This document shows, in pieces, positions 46,084 through 54,024 of a stretch of DNA of 59,678 bases (position 1 is the stretch's first letter; each line of letters starts with the position of its first letter). Source of the stretch: Brevibacillus gelatini. Lineage in GTDB: Bacteria > Bacillota > Bacilli > Brevibacillales > Brevibacillaceae. Location: positions 1 to 59,678 of the forward strand of contig NZ_RHHS01000044.1 of the NCBI RefSeq assembly GCF_003710935.1, written 5' to 3'. Both the position numbers and the translations under genes were made by a program. The notes beneath the pieces are model-generated. The model saw nothing but the letters and a program-made list of their open reading frames with translations, was not told the DNA's origin and made no database searches.

Positions 46084-46209
46084 TCTCCAGTCCCCCGATC
46101 TTTTCTATTTTCCGATTTCCCAATAGTTTTAGACTACCTGTTTCGTTTCCAGAGTGCAAGGACTCGCCGCCAAAACGACAAAACAGGTGCGTGGTCTTGG
46201 CCGTCACCT

Positions 46210-46237
46210 ACATTTTGACAGCAAAATGTGGTAAAAT
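46210..46237 (+). promoter_or_regulatory. Palindrome and extended -10 upstream of the LCP gene
   Basis: ACATTTTG-ACAG-CAAAATGT (46210-46229) is an inverted repeat with 8-bp arms. Its last base is the T of an extended -10, TGGTAAAAT (46229-46237). A consensus TTGACA inside the palindrome stands only 11 bp from that -10 and so is unlikely to be its -35. A repressor site over the promoter is a reasonable reading. Confidence 0.5.
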
Positions 46238-46310
46238 GGGACATGGTTTTCCAGAATAATAGAAAAATTGAACGGAAATAGTGGCACCACGGGAAAAGGA
46301 GTGAACCTGC

Positions 46311-47672
46311 GTGCAGGCCAAGACCGAAAAACAAGTGGCTCCTGCGAAGACGCCGCGGAAACGAAAAAAACGCGGACAGCGATCCAGGTGGATGTATTTG
46401 CTGCTGGCTGCGTGCCTGTTTCTCTGTTTGCTTGCCGTCGGGGCAGGGTATGCCTTGAACCAGGTGGACAAAACTTTGGGGGAAGTGACACAGGACCCGT
46501 ACAAGCTTCCCGATCAGCCTGTCGTCGAGCAGCCGTATGAGGAACAGAAACCCATTTCCTTTGTCATTGTCGGATTGGACACCCGAAAGAACATCGGGAC
46601 GCTGAACACAGATGTCCTGGTCGTCGCCGTCGCCAACCCAGTCACGAAAAAGGTAACGATGGTGTCGCTGCCCCGTGACACGCGGGTCCAGATACCCGGT
46701 TATCCAGGCTATCACAAGGTCAACGAAGTTTTTGCGCTTGGAGAAGGACAGAAGAAATTGGCGGAGAGCAAAGGACAGCCTGTGACCGAAAACGGGATGA
46801 CCATGCTGAAAAAGACGCTGGAGCACATGCTCGGTGTCTCGGTCGATCACTACGTCCAGCTCGATTTTGAAGGCTTTACCGCTGTGATCGACAAGCTCGG
46901 CGGCGTCAAGGTAGACGTGGACCGCGACCTGGTGTACGAGTTGCCCAAGCCAGGGGTTTACCGCAGCTTGAAAAAAGGCACGCAAGTATTGAACGGTGAG
47001 CAGGCGCTCGGCTTCGTCCGACACCGGATCGACAGACGCGGCCAAGCCTACAATTCCAGCGACTATGACCGCAACCGCCGCCAGCAGCAGGTCATTCGCG
47101 CGGTCGCGGACAAAATGGTTTCGATGGACGGAATTACCCGCTTGACTGAGGTGTTGGATACCGTCGGCAAGCATATTAAAACCGATCTGTCCAAAGATCA
47201 GATCAAAGGTCTGGCCATGGACTTTGGCACCATTTCTTCCGATCATATCGTGACGCTTGAGAATGGCGCGATCTGGAGCTCGCCTTATTCCTTGTGGCCG
47301 AGGGAGAACATGCAGGCGGTCCGCAGCACGCTGCAAAAGGAGCTGGGCGTAGCTGAAACAAGCGACAAGCTCAGCGACGCGGCGGTAGCAGAGATCGCCA
47401 AAGTCGAGATGAAAAAAGAGACCAGATCGCAGGCTGCGAAGCCGTCGACCTCTCCGCAGGCCGGAGCAGCCAAGCAAAAGACCGAGAAGCCGTCGGCTCC
47501 GGCCGCGAAGCCAAAGTCAGAGACGCCAGCAGATTCAGCACCCGCACCCACACCTGTACCGGATGAAGGCACGGGACAAGACGGCGAGACGTATCCGAGC
47601 GACATGCCGCCGCCAGATATTCTCGCGCCGCCGGCTCCTGCGCCAGATGGTGCGGACAGTGGGCAAACGTAA
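46311..47672 (+). CDS. LytR-CpsA-Psr (LCP) family wall-polymer ligase
   Basis: A 453-residue membrane-anchored protein. A very basic N-terminus (PRKRKKRGQRSR) precedes one membrane segment (WMYLLLAACLFLCLLAVGAG). The LCP domain spans about residues 80-320 with FVIVGLDTR, MVSLPRDTRVQI, and the late arginines in GFVRHRIDRRG and DYDRNRRQQQ. LCP enzymes move anionic polymers from lipid carriers onto peptidoglycan. The C-terminal ~90 residues are rich in Ala, Pro, Lys and Ser and look disordered. GTG 46311 follows AAAAGGAGTG. Confidence 0.92.
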   Translation: MQAKTEKQVAPAKTPRKRKKRGQRSRWMYLLLAACLFLCLLAVGAGYALNQVDKTLGEVTQDPYKLPDQPVVEQPYEEQKPISFVIVGLDTRKNIGTLNTDVLVVAVANPVTKKVTMVSLPRDTRVQIPGYPGYHKVNEVFALGEGQKKLAESKGQPVTENGMTMLKKTLEHMLGVSVDHYVQLDFEGFTAVIDKLGGVKVDVDRDLVYELPKPGVYRSLKKGTQVLNGEQALGFVRHRIDRRGQAYNSSDYDRNRRQQQVIRAVADKMVSMDGITRLTEVLDTVGKHIKTDLSKDQIKGLAMDFGTISSDHIVTLENGAIWSSPYSLWPRENMQAVRSTLQKELGVAETSDKLSDAAVAEIAKVEMKKETRSQAAKPSTSPQAGAAKQKTEKPSAPAAKPKSETPADSAPAPTPVPDEGTGQDGETYPSDMPPPDILAPPAPAPDGADSGQT

Positions 47673-47759
47673 CGAGTTTTGTGCACCCTTTCCAAAGCCG
47701 GGCACATATACTGCCAGAGAGTGAAAGTGTTGCCTGCTTTCGGGAAGGGGGCGGTGTTT

Positions 47760-48356
47760 TTGAAAAATTGGCAGGAGACGATGAAGCAACTGCAAAAGGC
47801 ATCGCAAAGCCTGGCAAAGCTGAATCTGGACAAAGACCATCCGTGGGGAGCCTTGCGTCAGATGAGCCAGATCATGGATGCGGATTTTTGGGAAAACATA
47901 GCGGCGCTCAGCAAGAAAGCTCCCCATCAGGCAACCACTTCTGTCGCAAAGGTCGTGCCGACGATCCAAAAGAACCGGAAAAAGGCACAGGACAGGCCGC
48001 TGCGGGTGGTGCAGGTCGAAGAAACAGAGGAATATCCGCTGACGGATGTGTTTTTGTCGGACCATTCTGTGATCGTATGCTGCGAGCTGCCGGGTTTTGC
48101 CCGCGACAGCCTGGAGCTTTCGCTTGTCGAGCAAAAAGTGCTCGAAATCAAAGGGCTGGTCAGGAAGCCGGACTACAAAGGCTCATGCGTGCAGGCGGAG
48201 AGAAGCTGCGGTGCGTTTCACCGCAAGATCGAGCTGCCTGCACCCGTGATTCCCAAAGGGATGAAAGCCCAGTACCAGGACGGCTTGCTGGAAATTTATT
48301 TGCAGCGCGATGCCGATTACCGCGAACGAAAAACGACATTCAAGGCGAAGCTGTAG
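47760..48356 (+). CDS. Hsp20/alpha-crystallin family protein, possibly spore-associated
   Basis: A 198-residue protein. The N-terminal ~90 residues are helical and Lys/Gln rich. The C-terminal ~95 residues form an alpha-crystallin-like domain (DVFLSDHSVIVCCELPGFARDSLELSLVEQKVLEIKG, later LPAPVIPKGMKAQYQDGLLEIYL). TTG 47760 lies 8 bp after AAGGGGG. Upstream, CATATACTG (47705-47713) resembles a sigma-K or sigma-E -10, and the gene faces the gerP operon; B. subtilis CotM is an Hsp20-like coat protein, so a coat role is plausible but not shown. A terminator overlaps its stop. Confidence 0.78.
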   Translation: MKNWQETMKQLQKASQSLAKLNLDKDHPWGALRQMSQIMDADFWENIAALSKKAPHQATTSVAKVVPTIQKNRKKAQDRPLRVVQVEETEEYPLTDVFLSDHSVIVCCELPGFARDSLELSLVEQKVLEIKGLVRKPDYKGSCVQAERSCGAFHRKIELPAPVIPKGMKAQYQDGLLEIYLQRDADYRERKTTFKAKL

Positions 48357-48384
48357 AGGAGGGATGATGCGGACCTCCTCTTTT
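48355..48384 (+). terminator. Terminator after the Hsp20-like gene
   Basis: AGAGGAGG pairs with CCTCCTCT and is followed by T-rich sequence; the stem begins within the TAG stop codon. Confidence 0.75.
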
Positions 48385-48438
48385 CCTTTTCCCGCAGCTT
48401 GCAGGACGCGGAGAGGGCGGAGCAGGCCAGCGCCCCAA

Positions 48439-48474
48439 ACAAAAACAGTGCTAATGCAGGCCATTAACACTGTT
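48439..48474 (-). terminator. Terminator of the gerP operon
   Basis: On the minus strand AACAGTG and CACTGTT enclose a further TAATG/CATTA stem, followed by TTTGTTTG. Confidence 0.8.
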
Positions 48475-48477
48475 CGT

Positions 48478-48693
48478 TCATATATTGCCCACCAGCGGCT
48501 GATCGACGATGTTCGGATCGAGCGTATTCGTTGCATTGGCGCCGTTGATCGTGTTCACGACGTTGCCCGTATTCCCGCCGCCCGAACCGGAAAAGGATTT
48601 GGATGCGTTTTTGGGCGAGATGTTCAATGTGTCCCCGAAGTTTACAGTCCCTGAGTTGCTGTTGATATTGACAGCTCCCACTACGGAAGGCAC
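48478..48693 (-). CDS. gerPF: Spore germination protein GerPF
   Basis: A 71-residue Gly, Asn and Ser-rich protein. It opens MPSVVGAVNINSNSGTVNFG and continues with SPKNASKSFSGSGGGNTGNV and GANATNTLDPNIVDQ, matching B. subtilis GerPF closely. GerP proteins help germinants pass through the spore coat to their receptors. GTG 48693 sits behind AAAGGAGGAA. Last gene of the gerP operon, 3 bp after gerPE. Confidence 0.95.
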   Translation of the reverse strand: MPSVVGAVNINSNSGTVNFGDTLNISPKNASKSFSGSGGGNTGNVVNTINGANATNTLDPNIVDQPLVGNI

Positions 48694-48695
48694 GG

Positions 48696-49088
48696 CTAGT
48701 TCCTCCTTTCGCGCTTGGGCTCGTCGCGAAGCAGATGCCGGATATTTTTGACCCGCGTCTCCAAGGTCAGGCGGTCGGTAGAGCCGATATGGACAACCGA
48801 GGATGCCGCAGCAAACGGTACGTTGACCTTTTTGACGTGAATATGGGGACAGTCGTGAAACGTATCGACGCAAATCGGCTCGGTGGGACCGGGAACGGCT
48901 AACGGTGCCATGAACATATCGTAATCGGCAAATTCAAATTCGTGCTGGTAAAAAATCGCTTTTTCCCGTTGCACCGCCAAAATGTTGGATTGGGCGTTGA
49001 CTTCCTGCGAGTCCCCGATCTGCAGGACGGAAGAGGCATCAATGGAGAGGCTGTTCAGCTTCTTGACATGGCTCGTTCTTCGCTGCAT
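48696..49088 (-). CDS. gerPE: Spore germination protein GerPE
   Basis: A 130-residue protein with two similar halves. LSIDASSVLQIGDSQEVNAQ near the start and VPFAAASSVVHIGSTDRLTL near the end share a pattern, and the end reads LETRVKNIRHLL as in B. subtilis GerPE. ATG 49088 lies 9 bp after GAGGGGG; six more codons are open upstream but less well placed. It lies between gerPD and gerPF. Confidence 0.93.
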   Translation of the reverse strand: MQRRTSHVKKLNSLSIDASSVLQIGDSQEVNAQSNILAVQREKAIFYQHEFEFADYDMFMAPLAVPGPTEPICVDTFHDCPHIHVKKVNVPFAAASSVVHIGSTDRLTLETRVKNIRHLLRDEPKRERRN

Positions 49089-49102
49089 CAGTTGGAACCC
49101 CC

Positions 49103-49288
49103 TCAACCTGGAGTAAGTGCCGTAGCAACCGGAATTGCTCCGAGAATCAACGACTCGGGTGGTGTTTCGTAGAAGGAGAGCAGCGTGACCGTTTTCGTGT
49201 CGCCGATGAACAGAGAGGCCGAGGCCGACAAGTCTTCAATGGAAACGCTGCGCACACAAATGTCACCGTTTATCACCTGGTAAATCAT
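49103..49288 (-). CDS. gerPD: Spore germination protein GerPD
   Basis: A 61-residue protein, near the B. subtilis length of about 58. It has the pattern VRSVSIEDLSASASLFIGDT then FYETPPESLILG. A related single-copy gene lies divergently at 50579. ATG 49288, one base after the gerPC stop. Confidence 0.93.
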   Translation of the reverse strand: MIYQVINGDICVRSVSIEDLSASASLFIGDTKTVTLLSFYETPPESLILGAIPVATALTPG

Positions 49289-49289
49289 G

Positions 49290-49901
49290 TCAGGGTTCGT
49301 TCACCTCGCGCGGGAGATTTTTGATAAAGCTTTCACACGTTTTTTCAATATCGCGCTTGACCGTCTGGACGATTTTCTCCGCCCAGACGTCGAGCTGCTC
49401 AGGCTCCCATTCATCGGTCTGCAGCTGATTGACATAATGACGGATGCGTTGGTCGATCTGCTTTTTAATATCCTCCAAAATAAAATCCCGGTAGTCGTCA
49501 TTGAGCGGAAAACCGCACTCTTCCTCGATTCTTTCCAACACGTGGTAGGCGTCTGTTTTCAGGTAACGGTAAATTTCTTTTTGTACGCGCTCAAACAAAG
49601 GCGTGTTCTTTTGTCCGTTCGGCACATCCATGCTCTGGTTAATGGAAAATTCGCCGATTCCGGAATCGTTGCTCTTCGGATTGAGACCGATGTTGAGCGT
49701 TCCTTCCAGCCGTTCGACTTTCAGCAGGTCAAATTTGTATTCGTTTTTGATGACGGAAGGAACCTGCTTTTCCTTTAAGTCTTTGACATCCTGTTGCAGT
49801 TCCTCGATCATTTGCTTCATTTTTTCCATTTTTTTGTTTTGCGTCTGTATATAGTCATGCAACTGTTGCAAATACTGCATCATTTCGGGACCCATGTACA
49901 T
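49290..49901 (-). CDS. gerPC: Spore germination protein GerPC
   Basis: A 203-residue protein. The first ~60 residues are a coiled coil (YLQQLHDYIQTQNKKMEKMK onward), followed by a domain with VERLEGTLNIGLNPKS and a helical C-terminus. It is the largest GerP protein. ATG 49901 lies about 8 bp after AAGGATGG; an ATG three codons earlier overlaps that site. Confidence 0.93.
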   Translation of the reverse strand: MYMGPEMMQYLQQLHDYIQTQNKKMEKMKQMIEELQQDVKDLKEKQVPSVIKNEYKFDLLKVERLEGTLNIGLNPKSNDSGIGEFSINQSMDVPNGQKNTPLFERVQKEIYRYLKTDAYHVLERIEEECGFPLNDDYRDFILEDIKKQIDQRIRHYVNQLQTDEWEPEQLDVWAEKIVQTVKRDIEKTCESFIKNLPREVNEP

Positions 49902-49935
49902 GACGACCATCCTTCTTCATCAAACATAAAGCCGA

Positions 49936-50160
49936 CTAGCGCGAAGGCGCTACCAAAGGCACAAGCGGAATGAATTCCTCTGACGAAGTCTCGGGCAGCG
50001 GGCCGGCGGGGGGAGCCGGCTCGGTGAATCCGCCTGTGTTGTACATCTGCGATAACGGTTTAATCACACCTGCACTGCCAATTTGGCAGACGGACGAGTT
50101 GGTGATGCCGTCAATTCTCAAATGGTGGATCACGATGTTTTGATGAACGAAAAAATTCAT
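49936..50160 (-). CDS. gerPB: Spore germination protein GerPB
   Basis: A 74-residue protein starting MNFFVHQNIVIHHLRIDGIT, with SSVCQIGSAGVIKPLSQMYN, a near copy of the GerPB pattern. The C-terminal half is Pro and Glu rich. It overlaps gerPA by four bases (ATGA), indicating coupling. Confidence 0.94.
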   Translation of the reverse strand: MNFFVHQNIVIHHLRIDGITNSSVCQIGSAGVIKPLSQMYNTGGFTEPAPPAGPLPETSSEEFIPLVPLVAPSR

Positions 50161-50417
50161 GAAAAATCCCGTCCCTTTGCCGCCGGATCGCTTGTTTCCT
50201 CTACAAAGATCGGCAGCTCGTTGCTCGCTGTCTCATTGATATAGACAACGCTGCGGGGAATCTTGAACGAGAGATTCGTGCCTGAGTTGAACGATCCGCC
50301 GCCAGCAAATGTTTTGGAGTAGCTGACAGGCGAAATTTTGCGGACGTCTCCGACATTGAAGACGCCGCTTATGCTGTTTACGTTGATAACTCCAACAATG
50401 GCAGGCAGCTTCGACAC
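50157..50417 (-). CDS. gerPA: Spore germination protein GerPA
   Basis: An 86-residue protein of the GerPA/GerPF family (LPAIVGVINVNSISGVFNVG, then SPVSYSKTFAGGGSFNSG). It is the first gene of the operon. GTG 50417 sits behind GAGGGGAT. A sigma-K-type promoter lies 25 bp upstream. Confidence 0.93.
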   Translation of the reverse strand: MSKLPAIVGVINVNSISGVFNVGDVRKISPVSYSKTFAGGGSFNSGTNLSFKIPRSVVYINETASNELPIFVEETSDPAAKGRDFS

Positions 50418-50441
50418 ATCCCCTCGGAAGAGTCCTTTTTG

Positions 50442-50468
50442 TATTGTATGTGTGACGGCACTGGGTGT
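50442..50468 (-). promoter_or_regulatory. Sigma-K-type promoter of the gerP operon
   Basis: On the minus strand, AC (complement of 50467-50468) is followed after 16 bp by CATACAATA (complement of 50442-50450), an exact match to the AC-N16-CATAnnnTA sigma-K pattern. gerP of B. subtilis is known to be sigma-K dependent. Confidence 0.75.
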
Positions 50469-50493
50469 TCATACCTGTTTTTCGCGCTTGATT

Positions 50494-50525
50494 CGGTGCG
50501 CACCGGGCGGAGTAGGCATACGATA
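50494..50525 (+). promoter_or_regulatory. Palindrome and divergent sigma-K-like -10
   Basis: CGGTGCGCACCG (50494-50505) is a perfect 12-bp palindrome between gerP and the divergent gene. CATACGATA (50517-50525) matches the sigma-K -10 for the plus strand, but no AC lies at the right distance upstream, so the -35 is poor. Confidence 0.4.
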
Positions 50526-50578
50526 CATCAGCGACAGGCGGAAGAGTGTTGCGGGATGGAAAAAGGAGGGGAAGTGCG

Positions 50579-50776
50579 ATGAACATGAAGGTCAACAACA
50601 AAAAAATCGCCGTGGGAGAAATCAAGATGGGGGGCGTGCAGCAGTCATCGCTCGTGCTGATCGGCGACGCGGAGGTCATCCGTTGTTCGTCGGTCTATGA
50701 CACGGCAGACGATTCGCTCATTTTCAGCAAAGACGTTCCGATCCGCCCGACCACGCCAAGGAGACGAGGCGATTGA
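50579..50776 (+). CDS. GerPD-like spore protein (extra copy)
   Basis: A 65-residue protein whose core, VGEIKMGGVQQSSLVLIGDAEVI then SSVYDTADDSLIFS, follows the GerPD pattern (VGDI-type start, SSS, IGD, tyrosine-aspartate turn, PPESLI-like end). ATG 50579 lies behind AAAAGGAGGGG. It is transcribed away from gerPA and probably under the same mother-cell factor. The C-terminus is Arg and Pro rich. I infer a coat role from similarity and position. Confidence 0.75.
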   Translation: MNMKVNNKKIAVGEIKMGGVQQSSLVLIGDAEVIRCSSVYDTADDSLIFSKDVPIRPTTPRRRGD

Positions 50777-50787
50777 TCGCCCCGTCT
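50762..50787. terminator. Hairpin between convergent genes
   Basis: AGACG-A-GGCGAT pairs with ATCGCC-C-CGTCT, spanning the stop codons of the GerPD-like gene and the cyclase gene. No T tract is present, so termination is uncertain. Confidence 0.4.
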
Positions 50788-52687
50788 AGCTTGCGGACAC
50801 GTATTTGCGCTGGTAGTGGCTAAGAGCGATGAGCGGCCAAATCCAGCGATAGCTGTGATAGGCAAAATAAGTGCCTCCGGGACGGCCGCCGCCTGTCGGA
50901 TAGGAGGTGGTCCAGCCTGTCGCCTGGCTTTGCCTGGACAAATAAGCGACGCCGCGTTCGATAGCCGGGGTCGGCCGGGAATGTACGGCGATCAGGGCAT
51001 CGAGCGCCCAGGCTGTTTGCGATGGCGTACTGGCGCCGAGCGGGACGTACGTTTTTTTCTCGTCGCTGTGACACGATTCGCCCCAGCCGCCGTCGGCATT
51101 TTGCTGTCGCGTTAGCCAGTCGACCGCTTTTTGGACCGCGGGGTGATCGGGTGAGACACCGACAGCCATCATTCCGGTGAGCGCCGCCCACGTCCCGTAC
51201 AGATAGGCGATGCCCCACCTTCCGTACCAGGAGCCGTCTTTTTCCTGTTGGGCGAGCAGCCAGCGAATCGCCTTTTGCACAGGCGCGTCGCTTTCTTTGT
51301 ACCCGGCGTAGCGGCCGAGAAACTCCAATGTTCTTCCGGTCAAATCGACGGAGGACGGATCGGTGCTGACGGTGTCTGCGCCTTCAATGGGCAGGCTGGA
51401 AATGAGCGGGGAGTCCGTATTTTTTTCAAAGGCAGGCCAGCCGCCGTCGTCGTTTTGCATGGACAACAGCCAATCCAGCCCGCGCTTCCAGGCTGCTGCC
51501 GCTGTTTTGTCCAGGCGAGACTGGCTGCGCAGAGCGCGCAGGGCCGCTGTCGTGTCGTCGATGTCCGGATTCATCGTATTGTAGTGGGAAAAGCCCCAGC
51601 CGCCGGGAGTTCCCGCCGGATTGCGAATTTTCCAGTCCCCGAATGTAAGCTGCTGTTTTTGGAGCAAGTAGCGATTAGCCCGCTGGATGGCGGGGTGACT
51701 TGCGGGCAGGCCGCTTTGCTGCAAGGCATGCGACAACAGCGCCGTGTCCCAGACGGCTGAGGTCGCCAGTTGCAGATGCGGCCCTTGTGCCGTTTCGTAG
51801 AGGGATTCGCGCAAGCCTGACATGGCTTTGACGATCAGCGGATCACGTGGAGAGTAGCCGCGGGCAAGCAAAGCAAAGATCATGAAAAAAGTCGAGGTCG
51901 AGTAGTTGTACAAAGTCCCGTCTGCCTCCACTCGCGCCAGCATAAACTGCTCCAGTCTGCGCAGGGACAGCTCGTGCAGCAGTCCGGGCAAAAACGGCAA
52001 GCGCACAACGTGCTCGTGGATGGCAGCCAAAAAGTTTTGCCCGTCCCGCATGAAGCGCTCCAGCATCCGATGGGGATAGACCCCCGGAGCAACGGAAGGA
52101 TTCACATGCAAATCGGACAGATCGGGAGTATCCGCCGTCGCTTTGACGTATTTGCGGTCGGCGACAATCATCATCGGAGCGAGATGCACGCGGGCGTACC
52201 CGACAAAATCGTAAAAGCTGATCGGAGAACGGGGAGGCAAGAGCGCGATTTCTACTGGCACGAGAAAATGAGCGGGCCACTTGTACTGCCCTGCCAGCGC
52301 GGTAGCGAACTTCGTCAGCAGGTTGGCCTCGCCCAAGCCGCCCTTGCTGCGAATAAACGCGCGAGCGCGGGCCATTCGCGGCACGTTTTTTTCGTAGCGT
52401 CGCGAGAGCAGCAGCGCATAATAGCAGTCCACAGTCGTCGAAAGATTGCCCTCGGCCTCGTCCGGGTACAGCTTCCATGCGCCATTTTCCTGCTGAAGGT
52501 CGGTGATCCGCGCAGTCAGTCCGTCCATGAGCTGCTCATCATCAATCCCGAGCGTCCGCAATAGGATAATCATGTGGGCGTCTGTCGTCGGAGAGCTTTC
52601 CAGACAGAAGCGCCAGGAGCCGTCCGGCTGTTGGCTGCGCAGGACAACCGACTGAATCCGGCTGATTTCTTCGCCTACTTCGCGCAA
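50786..52687 (-). CDS. Squalene-hopene cyclase family terpene cyclase (SqhC-like)
   Basis: A 633-residue alpha/alpha-barrel cyclase. The protonating Asp motif is DIDDT in NPDIDDTTAALRAL near residue 360. Several QW repeats (QQPDGSWRF, QQENGAWKLY, QNDDGGWPAF, QEKDGSWYGRWG, QNADGGWGES) give the barrel. In B. subtilis the homologue makes sporulenol in spores; elsewhere the family makes hopene. TTG 52687 follows GGAGGTGG; the codons upstream are less typical. Its spore-type product is a guess from the neighbouring gerP genes, and I saw no C35-terpene synthase here to confirm it. Confidence 0.88.
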   Translation of the reverse strand: MREVGEEISRIQSVVLRSQQPDGSWRFCLESSPTTDAHMIILLRTLGIDDEQLMDGLTARITDLQQENGAWKLYPDEAEGNLSTTVDCYYALLLSRRYEKNVPRMARARAFIRSKGGLGEANLLTKFATALAGQYKWPAHFLVPVEIALLPPRSPISFYDFVGYARVHLAPMMIVADRKYVKATADTPDLSDLHVNPSVAPGVYPHRMLERFMRDGQNFLAAIHEHVVRLPFLPGLLHELSLRRLEQFMLARVEADGTLYNYSTSTFFMIFALLARGYSPRDPLIVKAMSGLRESLYETAQGPHLQLATSAVWDTALLSHALQQSGLPASHPAIQRANRYLLQKQQLTFGDWKIRNPAGTPGGWGFSHYNTMNPDIDDTTAALRALRSQSRLDKTAAAAWKRGLDWLLSMQNDDGGWPAFEKNTDSPLISSLPIEGADTVSTDPSSVDLTGRTLEFLGRYAGYKESDAPVQKAIRWLLAQQEKDGSWYGRWGIAYLYGTWAALTGMMAVGVSPDHPAVQKAVDWLTRQQNADGGWGESCHSDEKKTYVPLGASTPSQTAWALDALIAVHSRPTPAIERGVAYLSRQSQATGWTTSYPTGGGRPGGTYFAYHSYRWIWPLIALSHYQRKYVSAS

Positions 52688-52783
52688 CGAATACCACCTC
52701 CATCTGGGAAAACTTGGCTGCGTCAAGCGGTTGGTGCAGCCTTGTCTGTACAAAAATGCGTTCGGCAGGCAGGAGGAATCTGT

Positions 52784-53923
52784 ATGCGATGGTCATGGCA
52801 TGTGAATCCGGCTTTATGGCCGCTCGCACGCGAGCTTGCGAAAGCAAAAGAGACGAGACAGGCGGCCAACTCCCTTACCAAAACAGAACAGGACATGATC
52901 GCCGAAATCAGGCACAAGACCTTGGCGAGCAACGCCGACAACCTGGACAGGACGAGCGCCTATCTGACTTTTTTTCGCAAGCATCCGGAAGTTCACTGGG
53001 CGTTTTTGGCGCACCTCGTCTCGCGCAACGCCGGCTGGAGCATGACCGATCTTCGCGGCGAGCTATTGCCGCGGCTGCTTCCCGTAAAAGTGCAGCATGA
53101 CTACTTTTCATTTCTGGAGCGGGGCAACTGGCTGATTTTTCACGATGCGTACCCTCAATTGTTACTGTATGAGGAAAGTGTGAAGCGACAGACCAACCTT
53201 TTTCACCTGCTTGCTCGGCTGGATGTCTCCCTGTTCATGCAGGCGGTGTGGAACCATTTCTGGAAAACAGGCGACAGCAAGCTGCTTTCCATCAGCCTGA
53301 TTGTGAACGAACAGCATTATTTGGAGACGCACATGATGAGCGACGAAGCCTATCGGAATACGGTGGTCGAGACGCTGCCGTTTGCTTTGCAGGAGGTACT
53401 GCGGCTCAACCTGATCCTGCTTCCGTACAGAGGGAAGGAGGACGGTGCTTTGCGGCTGGCAGGCGAACCCGTCTTTCATTTTGCTTCCCTGACCGAGCGC
53501 ATCGAGCTGGGCAAAAGACTGTACAGTCTGTTGTTCGGCGACACCCCGATCAAGGAAGGAGCCATGCGGTGGGCCGGCGACAAGCCCCACACCGGCTCGC
53601 GAAAAGATTTTTGGCCCCATTTGTTTCACGACTTGCGCGAGACGACACCAGGCGAGCCGTACCGGAAAAGACTGGGGAACTGCCAGCTGCTGCCTGGCGG
53701 AAAGCGGCTGTATTCCCCGGCGCTGCGCCAAGTCTGGAAGCAAGTGCGGCACGAACTGCCAAAAGCGGTGGATTGGTACCCGGCGAAAAAAGGCGTCGTC
53801 ATGCGCCAACTCGTTTTGGCTCGGAACCAGCCCGCTTTTTCCCGCGCGGAAGAAGCGTACTGCCAGGCGCTTGAAAAAATCGAGCTGGCCGTGCTGGCAA
53901 AAGGGAGGCTGCTCGGCACGTAA
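52784..53923 (+). CDS. DUF2515 family protein (YppC-like)
   Basis: A 379-residue soluble protein. Conserved-looking segments are AYLTFFRKHPEVHWAFLAHLVSRNAGWSMTDL, FLERGNWLIFHDAYPQLLLYEES and a run of Trp and His residues (MQAVWNHFWK). These match my recollection of DUF2515 (B. subtilis YppC). Function unknown. ATG 52784 follows AGGAGGAAT. Divergent from the cyclase over 96 bp. It was first considered as a tetraprenyl-curcumene synthase because of its neighbour, but it lacks Asp-rich prenyl motifs. Confidence 0.7.
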   Translation: MRWSWHVNPALWPLARELAKAKETRQAANSLTKTEQDMIAEIRHKTLASNADNLDRTSAYLTFFRKHPEVHWAFLAHLVSRNAGWSMTDLRGELLPRLLPVKVQHDYFSFLERGNWLIFHDAYPQLLLYEESVKRQTNLFHLLARLDVSLFMQAVWNHFWKTGDSKLLSISLIVNEQHYLETHMMSDEAYRNTVVETLPFALQEVLRLNLILLPYRGKEDGALRLAGEPVFHFASLTERIELGKRLYSLLFGDTPIKEGAMRWAGDKPHTGSRKDFWPHLFHDLRETTPGEPYRKRLGNCQLLPGGKRLYSPALRQVWKQVRHELPKAVDWYPAKKGVVMRQLVLARNQPAFSRAEEAYCQALEKIELAVLAKGRLLGT

Positions 53924-53927
53924 CGAA

Positions 53928-53955
53928 GGGCATGATGCGCTTCTGCCCATTTTTT
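53928..53955 (+). terminator. Short terminator after the DUF2515 gene
   Basis: GGGCA pairs with TGCCC and is followed by six T; the stem is only 5 bp. Confidence 0.5.
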
Positions 53956-54024
53956 CAGCTTCGCTTGCCGGATGTAGTAGAATAGAAAGAGAGATTACAG
54001 ATGACATGTAGGAGAAGAGCAGGC

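Noticed and set aside
46215..46237. TTGACA with TAAAAT as an ordinary sigma-A promoter
   Set aside because: The spacer is only 11 bp, which does not work for sigma-A; the extended -10 alone is more likely.
52784..53923. Reading this gene as tetraprenyl-beta-curcumene synthase (partner of the cyclase)
   Set aside because: No Asp-rich prenyl-diphosphate motif is visible, and the conserved segments fit DUF2515 instead.
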